A stretch of 64,000 bases of DNA from Hyalella azteca. Lineage: Eukaryota > Arthropoda > Malacostraca > Amphipoda > Hyalellidae. The notes under the pieces are model-generated. The model searched no databases and was not told the origin of the DNA. It saw only the letters and a program-made list of their open reading frames with translations. Positions 45,701 to 60,700 of the stretch are shown here, piece after piece; position 1 is the stretch's first letter, and each line of letters starts with the position of its first letter. The translations under genes were made by a program, and so were the position numbers. The stretch lies in contig NW_025946679.1 of assembly GCF_000764305.2 (NCBI RefSeq), forward strand, positions 434,001-498,000, given 5' to 3'.

Positions 45701-48700
45701 TGCTTGGGATCAAGAATATATTGTGCCAACAAATGCCAGCTGAGTATTTGAGTGTGATAGTTTATATACAAAATCGATCAACGTGCGCGCAGGATATCTA
45801 ACAACCAATTTCATACTTATTCACTTGTCATACATTTAATAGCTATTATAAATAACTAAAATTTGTCCACAACATTATCATATTAATGTTAAGAAATTTT
45901 TCGAATCCATGTTATTGATGTAGCAATTTTGAACGGATAAAAATTCTTCCGACTCCGGGCCAGGCCCGGAGAAACAGTCTGATTTAGACAGCGCCATGCT
46001 TCCTCACGATACCATTTTGTAGAGCATACGATTTGCTACTCGAAGCTGCTAAAGTATTTGCCTGAGTTGGTCGGCCAAAGTTTCGTCGAAATGTTGGCAA
46101 AGGAATCGCGTATGGTTGATTCGAACGTTAACTATTGATTTGAACGTTGAATACCAATTGAGCAGGCGGCTATATTTATACGTGTGCATAAAATAATCAG
46201 CCAGATTTTACCTTTTAAGAATTTTGATCGCGATAGTGAGACGAGTTAGGAGTCTGATTTATACTACCTTATTGCGGTTGTATTTCACCAGCCTCATCCT
46301 TAGATCTATTTTATAGGGAAGCTTCAGCCCCCATACAATATATTAAAGCCCCTAAATAACTAATGCTTATTTATTCAAATTATTATTATTTATTTGTTAC
46401 AAAAACGACGACGACAAGTTGAATATAATGCGGCCTGAATTTAAGTTTAAAAAATACAACCTACACAAGCTTTGCCCCGTGTAGTGATAATTATTGAAGC
46501 CTCGAATATCACCATTAATTTATCACATAAAAAACGTGTTCATTAAACTTATTTTAAATAAATTTTCAGATATTTTACGTTTCTCTCTAGGTATCGCTAC
46601 GGGTTTATATCAACGTGCATTATGACATATATAAAATTTATCTATATACCGTTGATATTAAGCCTGGTAGTAATATAATTTTAAGCTATGCAGCAATTAG
46701 GTGGTACGGAGGTTCTATTACCAGACACTCGCAGCGTTTCCAGGGTTTCTCGTATGTTTGCTGCAGGAAAAATCGAGCAGGAACCTTTCCTCTCATAACG
46801 AAGCTGCCCAGGGCTTGTCATCACCACACGGAGTGGCTATTAACGGCAACGTTTTTATGAGGCTTCTTTTTTGAAGCTTAGGCGAGCAGGAAAGTTTTAC
46901 CAGCGTCAAACTTGCGTGTTTATAAAGAACCCATGTACGCTCCCGTATTTTCTGGCTGCATTACAGCGTTTTGATGTAATTTGATGTTAGTGTAGATTTT
47001 TGTCGGTGAGAAGTAAAGCTTTTCCTTTGTATAATTCCTACGTATGCTAACTCGATCAAGTGTATTAAAGTGGCACTCGATCACACAAGTTTGAGAAACA
47101 TCGACCAACAATATCCATTGATTCAGAGTTACTTAGATCGATGGACGGAAATAATCTAAATATGATTGGGGGCTGCTTTGATTTTTGACCCAATAATTTG
47201 TAGAAGTTCAACTTTATTTGTTGATATCCTATAATTCGAATAAATTAAAATCATTCTTGCTGCCAGAAGTAAGAAAAATCTTTTGCCAAAAACTACAGAA
47301 CGATATACTGTACTTTGGGTATTGCATAAAAATTAGCATTACATTTCATCATTCGTATCATTGAAACCTTTCGGCCACACATTCAACATTGAAATCAACT
47401 TTTTTCGAATTCCTAATTCATCACGACTTTTTCTAAGTTTAGCAGAAAGAAATCGTTTTTTCACGATTTCGATGCACATATTATGAAATAGTTATGATAT
47501 ACGAGCTTATTTCGTACTCATGCATGGCCGTTTTCTAAATAGACCGCATCAATTTTCCGTTTATTTCCAAAAAGTTTGACAAAAAACTAGCAGAACAACA
47601 CACTTGTTCAGCGCGCAATCGGAGAGTGTAAATCAGCTGATAGGATTGAGTGCAGTCTCGCTATCGGGCGTCTGGCACCGGCGGCTGGACAATGTGATAA
47701 TGTACTGCCTGATGAAATGCGTATACGTAACTGGCAAAGGAATCAGGAACGGAAGGAATTTACGAAGAAGTTGGAATAGAATTTATGAGTATCCTGATAA
47801 TTACATGTGATGTTTGTTGCACATGGGAAGCTCTGAGTTAATTGCATGCGTAGATCTTATTTATGAAATTTAAAAATTGCGTGATTCAGGCATCAAAGTT
47901 CAGATAACTACAGATAACTAGTACGTCAGGTGTACTACAAGTTATCATATTATTATCATATCATATAAAACATGCAAGCAATCATATCACAATCAAATCA
48001 TTTAAAAACATGTGAGAAGCAGCATGACATTCAATAACCTGCTTAAATAATGTTATTTTACATCAGATCATAATGATTTAATAAACAATTTAATGTAAAC
48101 TGGGCTTACTTCTCAGTTAAATCCAAAGCCATCCGTAATACAGCATTATTAGCCTAGCTAATTAACTTTTTATTTCGACAAGCTGCAAAAATAATCTCAA
48201 TTAAGCCTCCGAAGGTGAGACTAAAAATCCAAACAATGCCTGACAAGTCCAGACGCTTGTGCACTCGCGAAATTAATTATTAACACAAGCGCTGGTTTCT
48301 CTGGTGACTTTAAATTAAAATTTACCACTTTTATTTATAAATTCTTCATTAATATGCATTAGAGTTGACATGTTGTGTACAGCTGAACAAAACTTTGAGG
48401 AACGAGCTGATAAATGAAGATATGGGTAAGCAAAACAAGAATGGACTGGAGGCTAAAGAAATCTTTTCTTTATTTAAAAAGTTTCAAGATGGTATAAATA
48501 GCCATCAATTCCACGAGATAGTTAGTTTGGTGCTGCCTAATTTTGGTAGCGGCTCCTCTTCAATAAGCGTGAAGAGGCAAAGGAGCCGCAACTCGCTCCT
48601 GCGTCTGCCCAACCCGAAATTTCTGAAGAAAAGGAAACGGTGATCAGGCAAGGCACAAAGTTCAGCTCAAAGTAGGCGAAAAAACGCTCGATGCAATAAA

Positions 48701-51700
48701 AGGTCTTAAATGACAAAGTTTGCAATCGTAGCAAAAGTAGGTCGAGCTGGTGCAACTTGCTGCCACACGTTCCGAGTAAGAGCAATCTTTATTATTGGAT
48801 AATCATGAATGAAGTCTTAAAATTACCAATAAATATTAGAGTATGGATAATTACGGGCTTTATTATTTATTCGGGTTTCAAGTGAAAAGGAACAGGATTT
48901 AACACCTCATCACCGCTTGCTCCGTGCCTACGAAGATAGGGTGACGTACCTGAAGTGCTAAAAAATCCTTCGGTGAATCGCTGGTGAGGTGCCGGTTCTT
49001 GGAGCTGATCCACGCCCGCGCAGAGGTAAGAAGCCGGGGTCAAGGTAGTGGTCGCATCCAAAACGTCAGGTGTACCACCGAGGTAAGTCGTAGCGCAGAC
49101 GACATCCACTTCAGCACGTGCCCACGCATGCGTCCAAAGTCCCGACCGAGCTCAAGCTAAGCTTCCATGGGTTGCTTTAATCCATAATTTCAAAGGTGAA
49201 CAGGAGCCAAAGATTCTTGAAAAGGTTAGTCTATACCATCTAACTTGAAGCGTAGACAGGAGAGTTTCAAAATGAATCTGGCCCAAAACAGCACCTTAGG
49301 AGTTGCTGCTGTGAGGTCACTCAGGTCAGGCAACGAACTGGCACAAATTCTTCAAAGCAAGTGAAGTTAAGTATTGGGCGAGATGTTAGTTTCACGTGGA
49401 ATGTGCACATTAAAACTACTTCAAACGTCACCCAAATCATTTGTGGCACAGAGCAGGTGAGGATGGAAAATTTATGCCCGAAATTTATCAAACATTAAAT
49501 TAATGAAAACTAAATCATAGTTTTTTGATCAACAGCTGCCTTGATGAGCTTAGGTCAAGGTGCAAGGGAAACACATGATTATAGTTCTTTGAACAATACA
49601 TTTTTGTCCAATTGTTCATTTTTGATCGTGCTCGGAAATTTTAAATAAATTCAATTTCTTTTATGAGATATCTCCTTGTTGCAATAAATAAGTGGTAATT
49701 TGTAAGTTGATATGTATTTTTTACGAGGAATACTTCACCCTGACATTAGCAGCGGATACAAATTATTCAACGAATGGAACGATTTTAATTAAAGAAGCTT
49801 ACTTCTCCGTGGGTCATATTGATGTCTAACAAAATTCGCTTCGACTCCCGGTAACATTCCTATTCTTCAACTTCGGCACTGGCAAGCCTCGAAATGGACG
49901 CATCTCTCCATATTGTACATCGTTATTGGCTCAGAGTTCGGGAGGTTTTGCTTGAAGTAGTGAACAGTTTTTCTGGTACGTGAAATCTCGTACAAATGTC
50001 AGCAGACAGTGAGATTCTCGATTGATCTTCAATCTTAATGAAGTTTTTGTGTATCCAACATACAGAATATGACTGAGCAAACATTAATGAAGAACTTCCT
50101 ACATTTCATTAGATCGAGCACAGTCTATCTAAGACACTCGGAAGAGAATGTTCTATCATTTAATTAAAGTAATGGTAATGGTAAATATCTGAGTTTTGTT
50201 TGCTTTTTTCTCCGAGAAATTGGTTCACTGATCATAATTTACATTAATTAGGAGGAAATATTAAATTGGATTGAGCTCGTGCCCATGGACATGAAGTCTA
50301 TTTAAGTCTATAAATTTTTAATGACGTCGATTAGTCTTGCAGCGCCAAGTGAGTATCATTATCGGATTTTGAGCAGATTTCTGCATATGATTTCGTCAGT
50401 TTTTAATTTACCACATATATGGTACTATTGATGAAAGCACATAATTCAATAAATAATTCAAACAATTTCTTCAGACATAAACTCTTCTTTAATTTCATGT
50501 GAAATCATGTACATATTAATTAATACGGTTTTATTCGCAGTTTTACAAGTTTACATACAACATACAAGTTTTAGTTAAGCAATAAAGAAACGCAATGGAT
50601 ACGAATCAGTCGTGATGTGCTTTATATGCAAATAATATTGCGCTCGTGTACAGCATGTTTATTGCTACGGTCAACATACAGCGCGCTGTTCGAGCACTCA
50701 ATTGTTATCGCTACGCTGCTAGAACTTTTCCATTTAGCTCGACTGTCCATTTTCGAGGAGATTAATTTCATGGACGACAATATGGTCTGCACTGAAAATG
50801 AAAAGCCAGAACTAGACAGCGATTGTAGGTATGAATTCTGCAAAAAAATTGTAAAGGATTTTCCAAGTAAATTTTACGTAAATTTCCGGCTATGAAGAGA
50901 GAGAACATGTATATAAAATTATTCCAGATAGGCAAAACGAATAAAATCAATGCACTTCTCAAATTTATTTTTAATTAGTAGTAAATTTGAAAGGTAATTT
51001 CATGTCATGGTTCGATAGCCACTATATAATTGCATGTGGCCCTTTCACTTCCAATCGATTATTTATATCAGTTTCTAGCTCAAGGATTTATTTAAATTCA
51101 ATATCTGCTGTAGCATTTTACGAGAAACTTTTAATGAAGCTTGCCAGCCAGCTGCTGATTTTTAAAAATTCCTACAACCATTGAAATTTTCTTCACGAAC
51201 TAAGCAATCCTTCTCAAGTACACGAGGAAGAAATATTTTGGAGTTCATTATTACTATCGAAAATTATTCCATCATGCATTATAAGGAACATGTGTAAAAG
51301 TTATATATAGCAAGAAGGAAAATTTTTAAATAATTCAGCATAACACGTCTTTGGCTGTAAATAAATTACAAAACACGTTCAGTCGGTGATATTGTCGACA
51401 TATTTACAGTGGAAGTCGGCAGGCCTGAGCTATGTTTTCCAAAAATCTGGATCAAGCCTCAAAAAAGATCCGTTCGAATGCCATCAATCTTACCGGGAAC
51501 GTTTCTTTGGTTCGCTCAGCTTGAGATGACTGAAGATGCAGCTGAGCTGATATTGTGAGTTTTTACCGCCATACATATAAAATAAAACTAATAGAAAAAA
51601 TAAATCTCAAAATTATGGTTTTATTTGGCATCTAATGTATACCAGTTAACAACGGCATTACTAAAAAATAATAACATGTCATCTTATGACCCTAATGTCA

Positions 51701-54700
51701 TCACTGGATTAAAAATTAAACATCGCTAATTTTTTGAAAGTCCTGGCGTACAAGGAACAAAATAGGTGTTTGTAAGCTATACAGTGAAATTGTTATTTCT
51801 ATATAATGTACAACAGTTGAACCTAATTGTTCTTGTTAAAATTTTATATGCAAAGAAAAGTTATAAAGTTTTTGCCTATGGGACGGAAAAATTGGTCAAT
51901 GGACCTCGATATTTACAGTGAAATTTGCAATAATTTGCATTAAATTTTTCATATATTAGTCAGAACATTTTCACAGACGATCTTAAAGAGTAAGAAATTA
52001 TAGTGGCATGATAACTTTAGGAATATATGCTCAATGAACTTTTTACAAGCTTTATCTGATATTTCCCTACATCACTCGACTCGAACTATTGCACTTTATA
52101 ATTAACTAGAAGTCTTCTAGAGAAAATCGGACATTCGAGAATTTTTAACAGGCTCAAAAAATTATACTAACAAACTCAAAAATGTTCGGGATTATATAAT
52201 AGCTTACGAATTATAGTCGCTCGAGAATTTGTGCTGTGGTCCTCGACGTATATGCGTGTTAACTTATTTGTTAAGTGATAGTAGTTAACTTACTTTGTAT
52301 GACTTACTTAACTCAACATTTGTTAACTCCAACATCGTCAACAGACATCTCATGGTGTTACTTCTGACATCCATGACCTTTTGTCAAGTTTTATGGTCAA
52401 AATTTATTACGCAATTGCTCTAGCTGAAAAAGTTAGAAAAGTCGTATCTGAAGGGTATCGAATCTTGGTAACAAAAGAAAACTATTAAATGACTGGGGGT
52501 GCAGTCAAGTAAAATGAAAATATTTTGTGCGGGCAGATTGGATGCGCATTCGGTAACGATAGGGAATCCTGACATATTCATTTTCTGGGAAATTCAATCA
52601 ACGAAAAAGCCCGTTTGTTTACAACCGCTCAGGATCGTGACGAGAGTCATTGTTTTAACATCGTTTTTATAGCGGTAAATATTTTAAATTAGCCTGATTA
52701 ATTAATTAAATTAAACAGGCATGTTGCTTTATTTGTCGGTATAGACAGGAAAGGAACGAATTATCAATGTAGTTCTAAAAATGCCCTAGTACGTATATTT
52801 TGATGTTATCTCTTCGACACTATATTATAAGTCTCAACAGTTTGAAGAAAAATACTACACCTCATCATGATGAATTTTTCCTAAGATTATCTTTCGTGTC
52901 GTATGAATTTATTTGAGTTCCGAAAAATGTTAATTTGGCTAAAAACGAATAACACAGCCTACTCTGAACAAGGCGACTTCAAAATGGTTGGAAAACTGTA
53001 GACCAGAAAACTGATAAAATATAATTTGCATGCTATCATAAACACGAAATTTCTTAATCTAATTTAATATCAACAAAGAAAGCCGATATAGCACGTGCTA
53101 TGTGATGGCAGTTTATGTATATGTAATTTACTCATTTGGAGGAAAATGCCAAATGAATCTTTGTAATTTAGCTTTTTACAGCATTTCTATTTCCTATTGC
53201 ATAACCCAATCCGCTGCTAAGACTTACCTATCTTCCTCAAAAATTCTATTTTTCCAAAATGCGCACAAATTCATGTTACTCACGATCAACGCTACTAAAA
53301 ACTCGGACCACAAAAATCAAGATTAGGCACACTGTGTCCGGAAAGTTTGTCGAGGAACCTTCGGGAAAGTTTCTTTTGTTCAGTTCATTTGGCCTAGGCG
53401 ATTTCCATGGCCTTGAGAAAATAAGCCAAGATGGCATCGTCTGTTCTGGTCGCAAGGAGGTAACTGAGATCGGCGTTCAATATTTATCAAGTTGGTCCGT
53501 CCTCGTTATCGTTCGAGGCCACAGACGGAATCTAAGGCAGAGGTAAAAGAATAGAATTTTATGTTTGGCACCTCAGGTATTCCCTCCTATGTTCATAGCG
53601 AAGTCTAATCTATTTCAAGCGTGTAAAAGGTTCAGGTATATTCAAGAGACAGTATCATCGACCAAGCAGTGAGCGAATTAATTCAATGCAAATTTTTTGA
53701 TAATAAAGTTCATTTGGCAGCAACATTCATCACATTGAGGCATTTTATGTGTTGGCTTTATTCATCTTGCAAGTTTTAATTATTCTGCGTACAAAATTTA
53801 TGAGCCTAAACTATTTTTTATCAACAAATTTGTATTTTCTAATAATAAATACGGAGTATTTTATGGCACATTAGTGGTTGCTTTGAAAATCTAGCTGAAA
53901 GTAATTTGAATTCTTCATAGTTTCGATTATTCATTTATTGTTTTGTAAATTTACATGTTATGAACTCTATGTAAAAGTATTTATACGCACACTTGAACAT
54001 AATCAATGATTACAAATATAATTAAAAACTTCCAAATAGTAATATTTTTTCTGTTGTTATTTAATCCGATTTGATTTGTAGTTGAATGAATATGAATAGG
54101 TCAGCATTCTATATTCCTGTGACTCAATGAATTTACTTTCGTTTTTAAAAATGTAACGATCTCAATTTTTTAGCTCAGGCCTGCATCAGCAATGACGGAC
54201 TGACTGCAATGAATTTATATGTCTATATACAATATAAATTAGTGTAATTATAGGGTTATATGAAAATTTGAGGTCATCATAGAACTCTTTCTAAATTTAA
54301 AACCTTTCAATTGGAATTTATGAATACAGTAACCCGGTGTTATTTGGTCGTTTGATGATCCCATAGGAGATTTCCCTCAATTTTCCGCTTCATACCACAA
54401 AGGCAATCGACAAGCGCGTAAGTCATTCTCATTCCGGTTACGAAATACCGTTAATTAATAAAGCACCAGCACTCAGCCACGTATTAAGTGTAATTAACTG
54501 CAGGGTTCAATTTAATTAAACCGTCGTGCCTGAGGCGTGCTGTGGCTGCAATGAAACACTGAAATCTTGCGTGGCAACGGACCACAGACTGTTGCTTGGT
54601 CGCTCAAGTTGGCTGCTATTAGACACTCTCATGGACCATATCGGTAATGGGAGATATTTCCGTATAACTTAACATGAAACGATACTGATGTACCCAAGTA

Positions 54701-57700
54701 ATATCAATGGGTGATTTTAGATACAGGCAACGATTTCATGGGTAATTTCACACATGGGTGACAATTTAATATATGTATATTTGAGTGTTACACGATTCTA
54801 TACGGTACAAGCGACGCAGGGCAACATTTCAGACTATAGAAGAGTCTCGAGGGTCTCTGAACTTACCTTATAGGAGCAACTTTGACCTTGTACCCATTAA
54901 ACTTGTACCTCAGTACCCATTGAACTTGTACCTTAGTACCCATTGAACTTGTTCCCTAGTACCCATAGAACGGATCCTTTTACCCTCTGAACGTACCCTA
55001 GTATCCTTTGAACGTGCCATATTACCGTTGAACGAACCCCAGTCTCCTTTGAGCGCACTATATTACCGTTCAACGTACCCCAGTATTCGTTTAACGTACC
55101 ATTTTACCGTTGAACTTACCCTAGTATCCTCTGAACGTACTATATTACCGTTCAACGTACCCCAGTATTCGTTAAACGTACCATATTACCGTTGAACTTA
55201 CCCTGGTATACGTTGAACATACCATTTTACCATTAAAATTACCCTAGTACCTTTTGAACGTACCCTAATATCCGTTGAATGTACCATATTACCATTAAAC
55301 GGACCAAATTACCCATTGCACGCACCCTACGAGCACCTTTAAGCCTCTAGTAGCGCTCATTAAGAACCCCGCCGGCGACTTCGGATTCATTGTTTCGCTG
55401 CTCAATCTTCTTTAATTGACGGGGAAGGTTTTTGGTCGCACGAAAAATGGAGGAAGTAATGAGCTTCGAAATTCAGACTTATTTTCTTCCAATTGGAGCG
55501 ATTTATTCGAAATATTTTTTTTTACTGATTTGACACAAGACGATTTAAATATCAACATGTTGAGCAATAATGTTTCTTACTTTTCATTGTAAAATGTATT
55601 TATTATGCAATTCTAGTAGAATGTATTTATTCTGCAAAGTATTTTTTTTGTCGGCTTTGTCGACGAAAAAAGTTCTGAAGTTCACCTCATCTTTCGTTTG
55701 AATGGATTACGCATTACAGTGCGCTACGATAGCAGCTAATAATTAAAGTTTATATGGAAAAATCCAGAGAACTCAGAGTTGACTACGCATTAATGGAAGT
55801 GCAAATGTTATCAACTGGGCAAGAAACTTGATGTTTTTCCGAGTTCCTTTGAAGGACCACGACCTCACCGGAAGACTCCTTCCATTCCAGAAAAACAACT
55901 CGAGGAATAGAAAAGTAGCAAGCCTTACGCTGCTCAAGCTTGAGGGTATCCTCGGAGTTTATTCATGTATTTGCTTGTGTAAATAGCAACGTAGACTGAT
56001 CAAAGTTCATTTAGTGCGAGATCGGGTCATTTTTAACTATATAAATTCATTAAACGTCATAAACTTGTTAAATTTTTTGGCCTCTAAAATATTAAAAAAT
56101 AAAAAAAAGATCTACCCTGTTGAAAAAATCCATTAGCATTCCCACATGAGTATACTATATTTGGTTTCAAAATCAGTCCATATATGAACGCACACGGAAT
56201 GTACTGGAATTTAGTTTTTTGCCGTGACACTTTAAATCTTTCTGCGTGAGGAGATTTCGTAGAACGAAGTTTCTACTCAAAGGAGATCAAAACATCCAGG
56301 CTTGTGAAGTTGTGAAGAAAACCCAGCAGTGCTACAGCCTACCAAATATTACATAAGCATTTTAACAGCAAAATAATGTCGTTATAGGTTCATGGTCCAT
56401 TTGTGATTACTTTATTGCAATTGGGAATCTTTCATTATGAGGCAGAATTATTATTTTCTAAAGAACAAGGTAGGGGTGATTCTTGTTGTGGAGATTAAAG
56501 GGATAATAGCATAGAATTTTTACATGAGATAATTTGCTGTAAAATTATTTGCTGTAAAATTTGATTGTTTATTCCACATTAGATCTTAAATTTCGGAGGC
56601 AACTGCAATTTTAACCAAGTCGACGGTTTGTTCTGCAGAATTTACGCAAATCTTGTTGAAAATAGATCATGGTTAATGAACAGATGTATGGTCTCATGCA
56701 GCACTGAAAGAGCTCTAATTTTCTCTGAAGTACAAGCCTCTGTAAGGAATCCTGAAACTCCCAATCAGAGGAGCATAGAAGTATCCTCAGGAGGTCTTTC
56801 AATTTACTTGGAGTTTCATAAAGGCTCATCGACTGCCATTTGCCCCATGTAGGCGAATGCCTTTGCATTCATGATTGCAAGCGATGCTTTCCTGAGGGTG
56901 AAAATTTACTAGTTTTCAGTCCATATTTTCTTCTCTACTCTCGCAGTAAACTCAGTCGAGAATTCTGGAATAATTTTAGGCAAATTGATATCCTGTCAAT
57001 TGTTTATCTTTTCTAACGAGCTTCTTTTGAGAGAAATATTGCTCGTAAATATAAAAACTTATCACACGTGCCTTTCAAACCTCATCACCGAGATGGATTC
57101 CAGGTATTCCATTTTTTAAAGCATCAAAATTCTATATCATATCGCTCAGTAGTTGTCAATTTTTTCGTAAGCTATTGATTAAAATTATTTCCTTGACTTC
57201 TCACTTCAGACATCATGAGTTGATTAAAAAAAGATATGAAGAAATGGAAAGTAACGGACAAGACGCTTTGCCACTCGTAGATTTTTACTGGCTTTGCCAC
57301 TCGTGGATTTTTCGTCCGGCCCGTACGTCTACGACGTACGGGCTGGACGAGACGACGCACGGGCGACGAGACGACGTACGGGCTGGACGAGACGACGTAC
57401 GGGCTGGACGAGACGACGTACGGGCTGAACGAGATGACGCACGGGCTGGACGAGACGATGTACGGGCTGGACGAGACGACGGACGGGCGACGAGACGACG
57501 TACGGGCTGAACGAGACGACGCACGGGCTGGACGAGACGACGTACGGGCTGGACGAGACGACGGACGGGCGACGAGACGACGGACGGGCGACGAGACGAC
57601 GTACGGGCTGGACGAGACGACGTACGGGCTGGACGAGACGACGTACGGGCTGGACGAGACGACGTACGGGCTGGACGAGACGACGTTTGGGCTGGACGAG

Positions 57701-60700
57701 ACGACGTACGGGCGACGAGACGACGTACGGGCTGGACGAGACGACGTACGGGCTGGACGAGACGACGTACGGGCTGGACGAGACGACGTACGGGCTGGAT
57801 GAAGTCTGCTGACATGTTTGCACTGATGTGTGCACATCCTGAAGATGTGCAAGATCGAACACTTGTGTACACTGGCGACCTTTGTGTTTGTATGGGCTGT
57901 GCAGCAGATTGCAGTGCACGTCTTTGAAACAGACAGTTAATGCGTTTTTGCACTGAACATTCGATGTTCATTAGACAGGTTATATAACTATTCGTTTACA
58001 ATGATCAGTTTAATAATTTTTTAGTGCAAAACTCGCATGTTAGCGCTGAAAAGTTGACAGCTGATATGTTTCCGAATATGATATTTAAGCGGGCAATCGA
58101 GATATGATTCAGCTGACATGTCGTTTGCTTTTAGTGTGCCGTTGATGGGTTTTTTAGATAGCTTATGTGTTAGCACTGGGCAATCTACACTTTTTCGGCG
58201 CCCATTTCACGTGCTTGTGCTGTGCATTTGATTTTTCTTCAGACAGCTAATGTGTTTGCACTAGGAAATCTCCACATTTCCAGCGCACATTTCACGTGCT
58301 TGTGCTGTTCATTTGATTTTTTTCTTAACAGCTAATCTGTTGGCAGTAGGAAATCTCCACATTTGCAGTGCACAGGTCGCCTGTTTGCCATTAACCCCAG
58401 ACGTGTTTACTGTGAGCAGATGATGTGCACAGTGGGGAGGGCGCGGTGGCTAACAGTGGCAGTGTTTGTGCTGTGTTACGTGCTGACGGCGTCTACACCA
58501 CACGAGTGGGTGGTCATCACAGAGGCTGCTATCAACACCTCCACCAACTCCACCATCTACACCATGAAGCTCGACTACAGTGACGTCAGTTTAATTATTA
58601 TCATTAAGGATGATTATCTTCTAGTGTTACATTGGGAGTTCAGTCAGCGTTATAAGTTCATGAACAATTAGTAAGTTTAATGGATGCATTACTGGTGATG
58701 TAATATTATCTTCGATTTTATGCAAGATGAAGTTTAAAAATAACCAAAATTAGTGCTTTGAAGTCAGATAAATTCACTACAGTATATTTCTGATACACTT
58801 TTCTTCCTTGAGCTCCCGCATCAAAATTGCTTTGGATATTCAAAGAAAATACTGTGGAAAAAATCTGTCACCATAAGAGTGTATATAACCCAATAAAATA
58901 AACCCACATTTTTGCTACGTATTGTATTGATACGATTTCAACAATGTCATTGAGTGTGTGGAAACAATGCACAATATAAAATTTCTCGAACATTCGTGTC
59001 TAGCTGACTTACAAATGGCATGGAATTTCTTTCTTGGTTGAAAAATCTTTGCGTTTTTTTAAGTCCTTTGAACGCGGGGGAAAACCTAGCAAAGAATGAA
59101 TGCAATTCAGAATTTTTTAACAAGGGTGTCAGTGTTGAAAGTAAAACATCGAAACAGATCCATCATTTTTTTACAATAAATATTTCGCTGAATAAATAAA
59201 ATAACTATTCAATAATGTTGCTGTTATTGCCTACACCAATTTCTTGCTAAAAATGTCCAAATTAAGCCCTATAAATATTTCAGCACCGTTCTTTCGAAAA
59301 GTATGATATGAATTTGATAATATTTACTCTATAGTATGAGAGAATTGCTTTTCTAATTCTATGATTATGGGATATTGCATTGTCGACAAGTTAACTTCTC
59401 CATTACATTAGTTATGACAATATGGACAGGGAGGTGGATATTAGGCTAATTGGTTATGAACTCGAGTTACGATAAGCAAATGTTTGATGGAACTCTGCTC
59501 TCCAATGTCACTGCCAGCGCTCGTAGTGATATTGGGAGCCGTAAAGACGCTTATTTTGTATAAGCTTGCCCGTCAAGTATTCAAAAGTGACGGTAAAGTC
59601 GTCTCGACCGCCCTTGTTGGTCTATAGGCTTTCAATATTATTCTGGTACATATTGATGAATTCCCACATGCTTTTTCTTCGTCTTTATGTTCCCGGCAGT
59701 GTCGGGAGTTGACAATAATGCAGAGTACCTATTGCGTAATTACCGACGCGATTACCCTGCATGTCCGTGATGGTGTGTGTCGCTCTAATTTTATGAACGT
59801 ATGCTGCGACATTTGGGAGTCTGGCTTCATTAACCCTTGGTTTTGCGTTGCGCGAGGTCGCCGCTAATGAAGACAACTTTCACCCAAGGGCTGCACGACT
59901 AAACTACGGTGATGGCGAAATGGCAATGTCGAAACGATAGGAGCAGGAACAATTACGAAGTTCATAGAGCTAGTATGATGAGAAGCATACAAATAATTAA
60001 AAGAGTTAATATTGTATATTTTTCCAGCCCAGCCTGCTGTGTAACGTTTAAATTTGAAAGAAAAGACTAAACAGTTCACGCGCCCTGGTATGACGATTAC
60101 TGCCTAAAAACCATGCACGAATTAAGAAATATCGTAGTTTCTGATGGCAGAATTGCATGAGCTTAGAAGCCAAGAGCCACCATAAGAAGAGAAGCGGTAT
60201 TAGAAAAAAATTTTTTAACTCTGTTCTAAATTTGTCACGTATCCAGCCCCATCCCAAAAAATATTCACGGAGCAAATGGGTATATAAATTTTTACTACAA
60301 ATGTGTCTCAATGACTTTCAATACAAATTTCATTATCATGGCATGGTTTTCCGTTACGAAGCAGCTCTCTGCTGCTAGATCAGTGCTTGTGGACGGAGGT
60401 TAGGGACTGTGTCCCTTTATTTGACCTTTTTTGAAAATGCCATACAGGAAAAAAAGAACGTTTTATTTTCTTGCTGACAAACTGATAGCTGCTGGAGATT
60501 TCAGATGAAAATGAACTGAATTTAAACTTGTGAATGTGGAATGTGTTTCTGGCTTCATCAACATGGAATCAATGCTTTGTTCACTATAATACGCTTGAGC
60601 TGCAGGGAACGCTATAATTTACGTAAGCAACCTTGAAATGTTCAACATTTAAGTTGAAGTTTACTTATGTATTATAAGATTTTTTCCAAGTTCCTTAGAA

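Noticed and set aside
45953..45971. GC-rich hairpin CTCCGGGCCAGGCCCGGAG as a terminator or RNA gene
   Set aside because: Isolated short palindrome with no flanking conservation; terminators of this type do not apply to a eukaryotic intron.
48365..49109. Frames with a basic C-terminus and a GC-richer block as a gene or retrotransposon remnant
   Set aside because: No recognisable domain, no consistent frame and no splice-linked neighbour; left as unexplained intronic sequence.
56611..56868. Open frames on both strands (74 and 85 codons) as a transposon or gene fragment
   Set aside because: No motif could be assigned; the length is within chance for this much sequence.
57172..57971. Three long overlapping minus-strand ORFs (196-228 codons) as genes
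   Set aside because: They exist only because the 21-bp units are multiples of three and lack stops; the peptides are pure simple repeats and all three frames are equally open.
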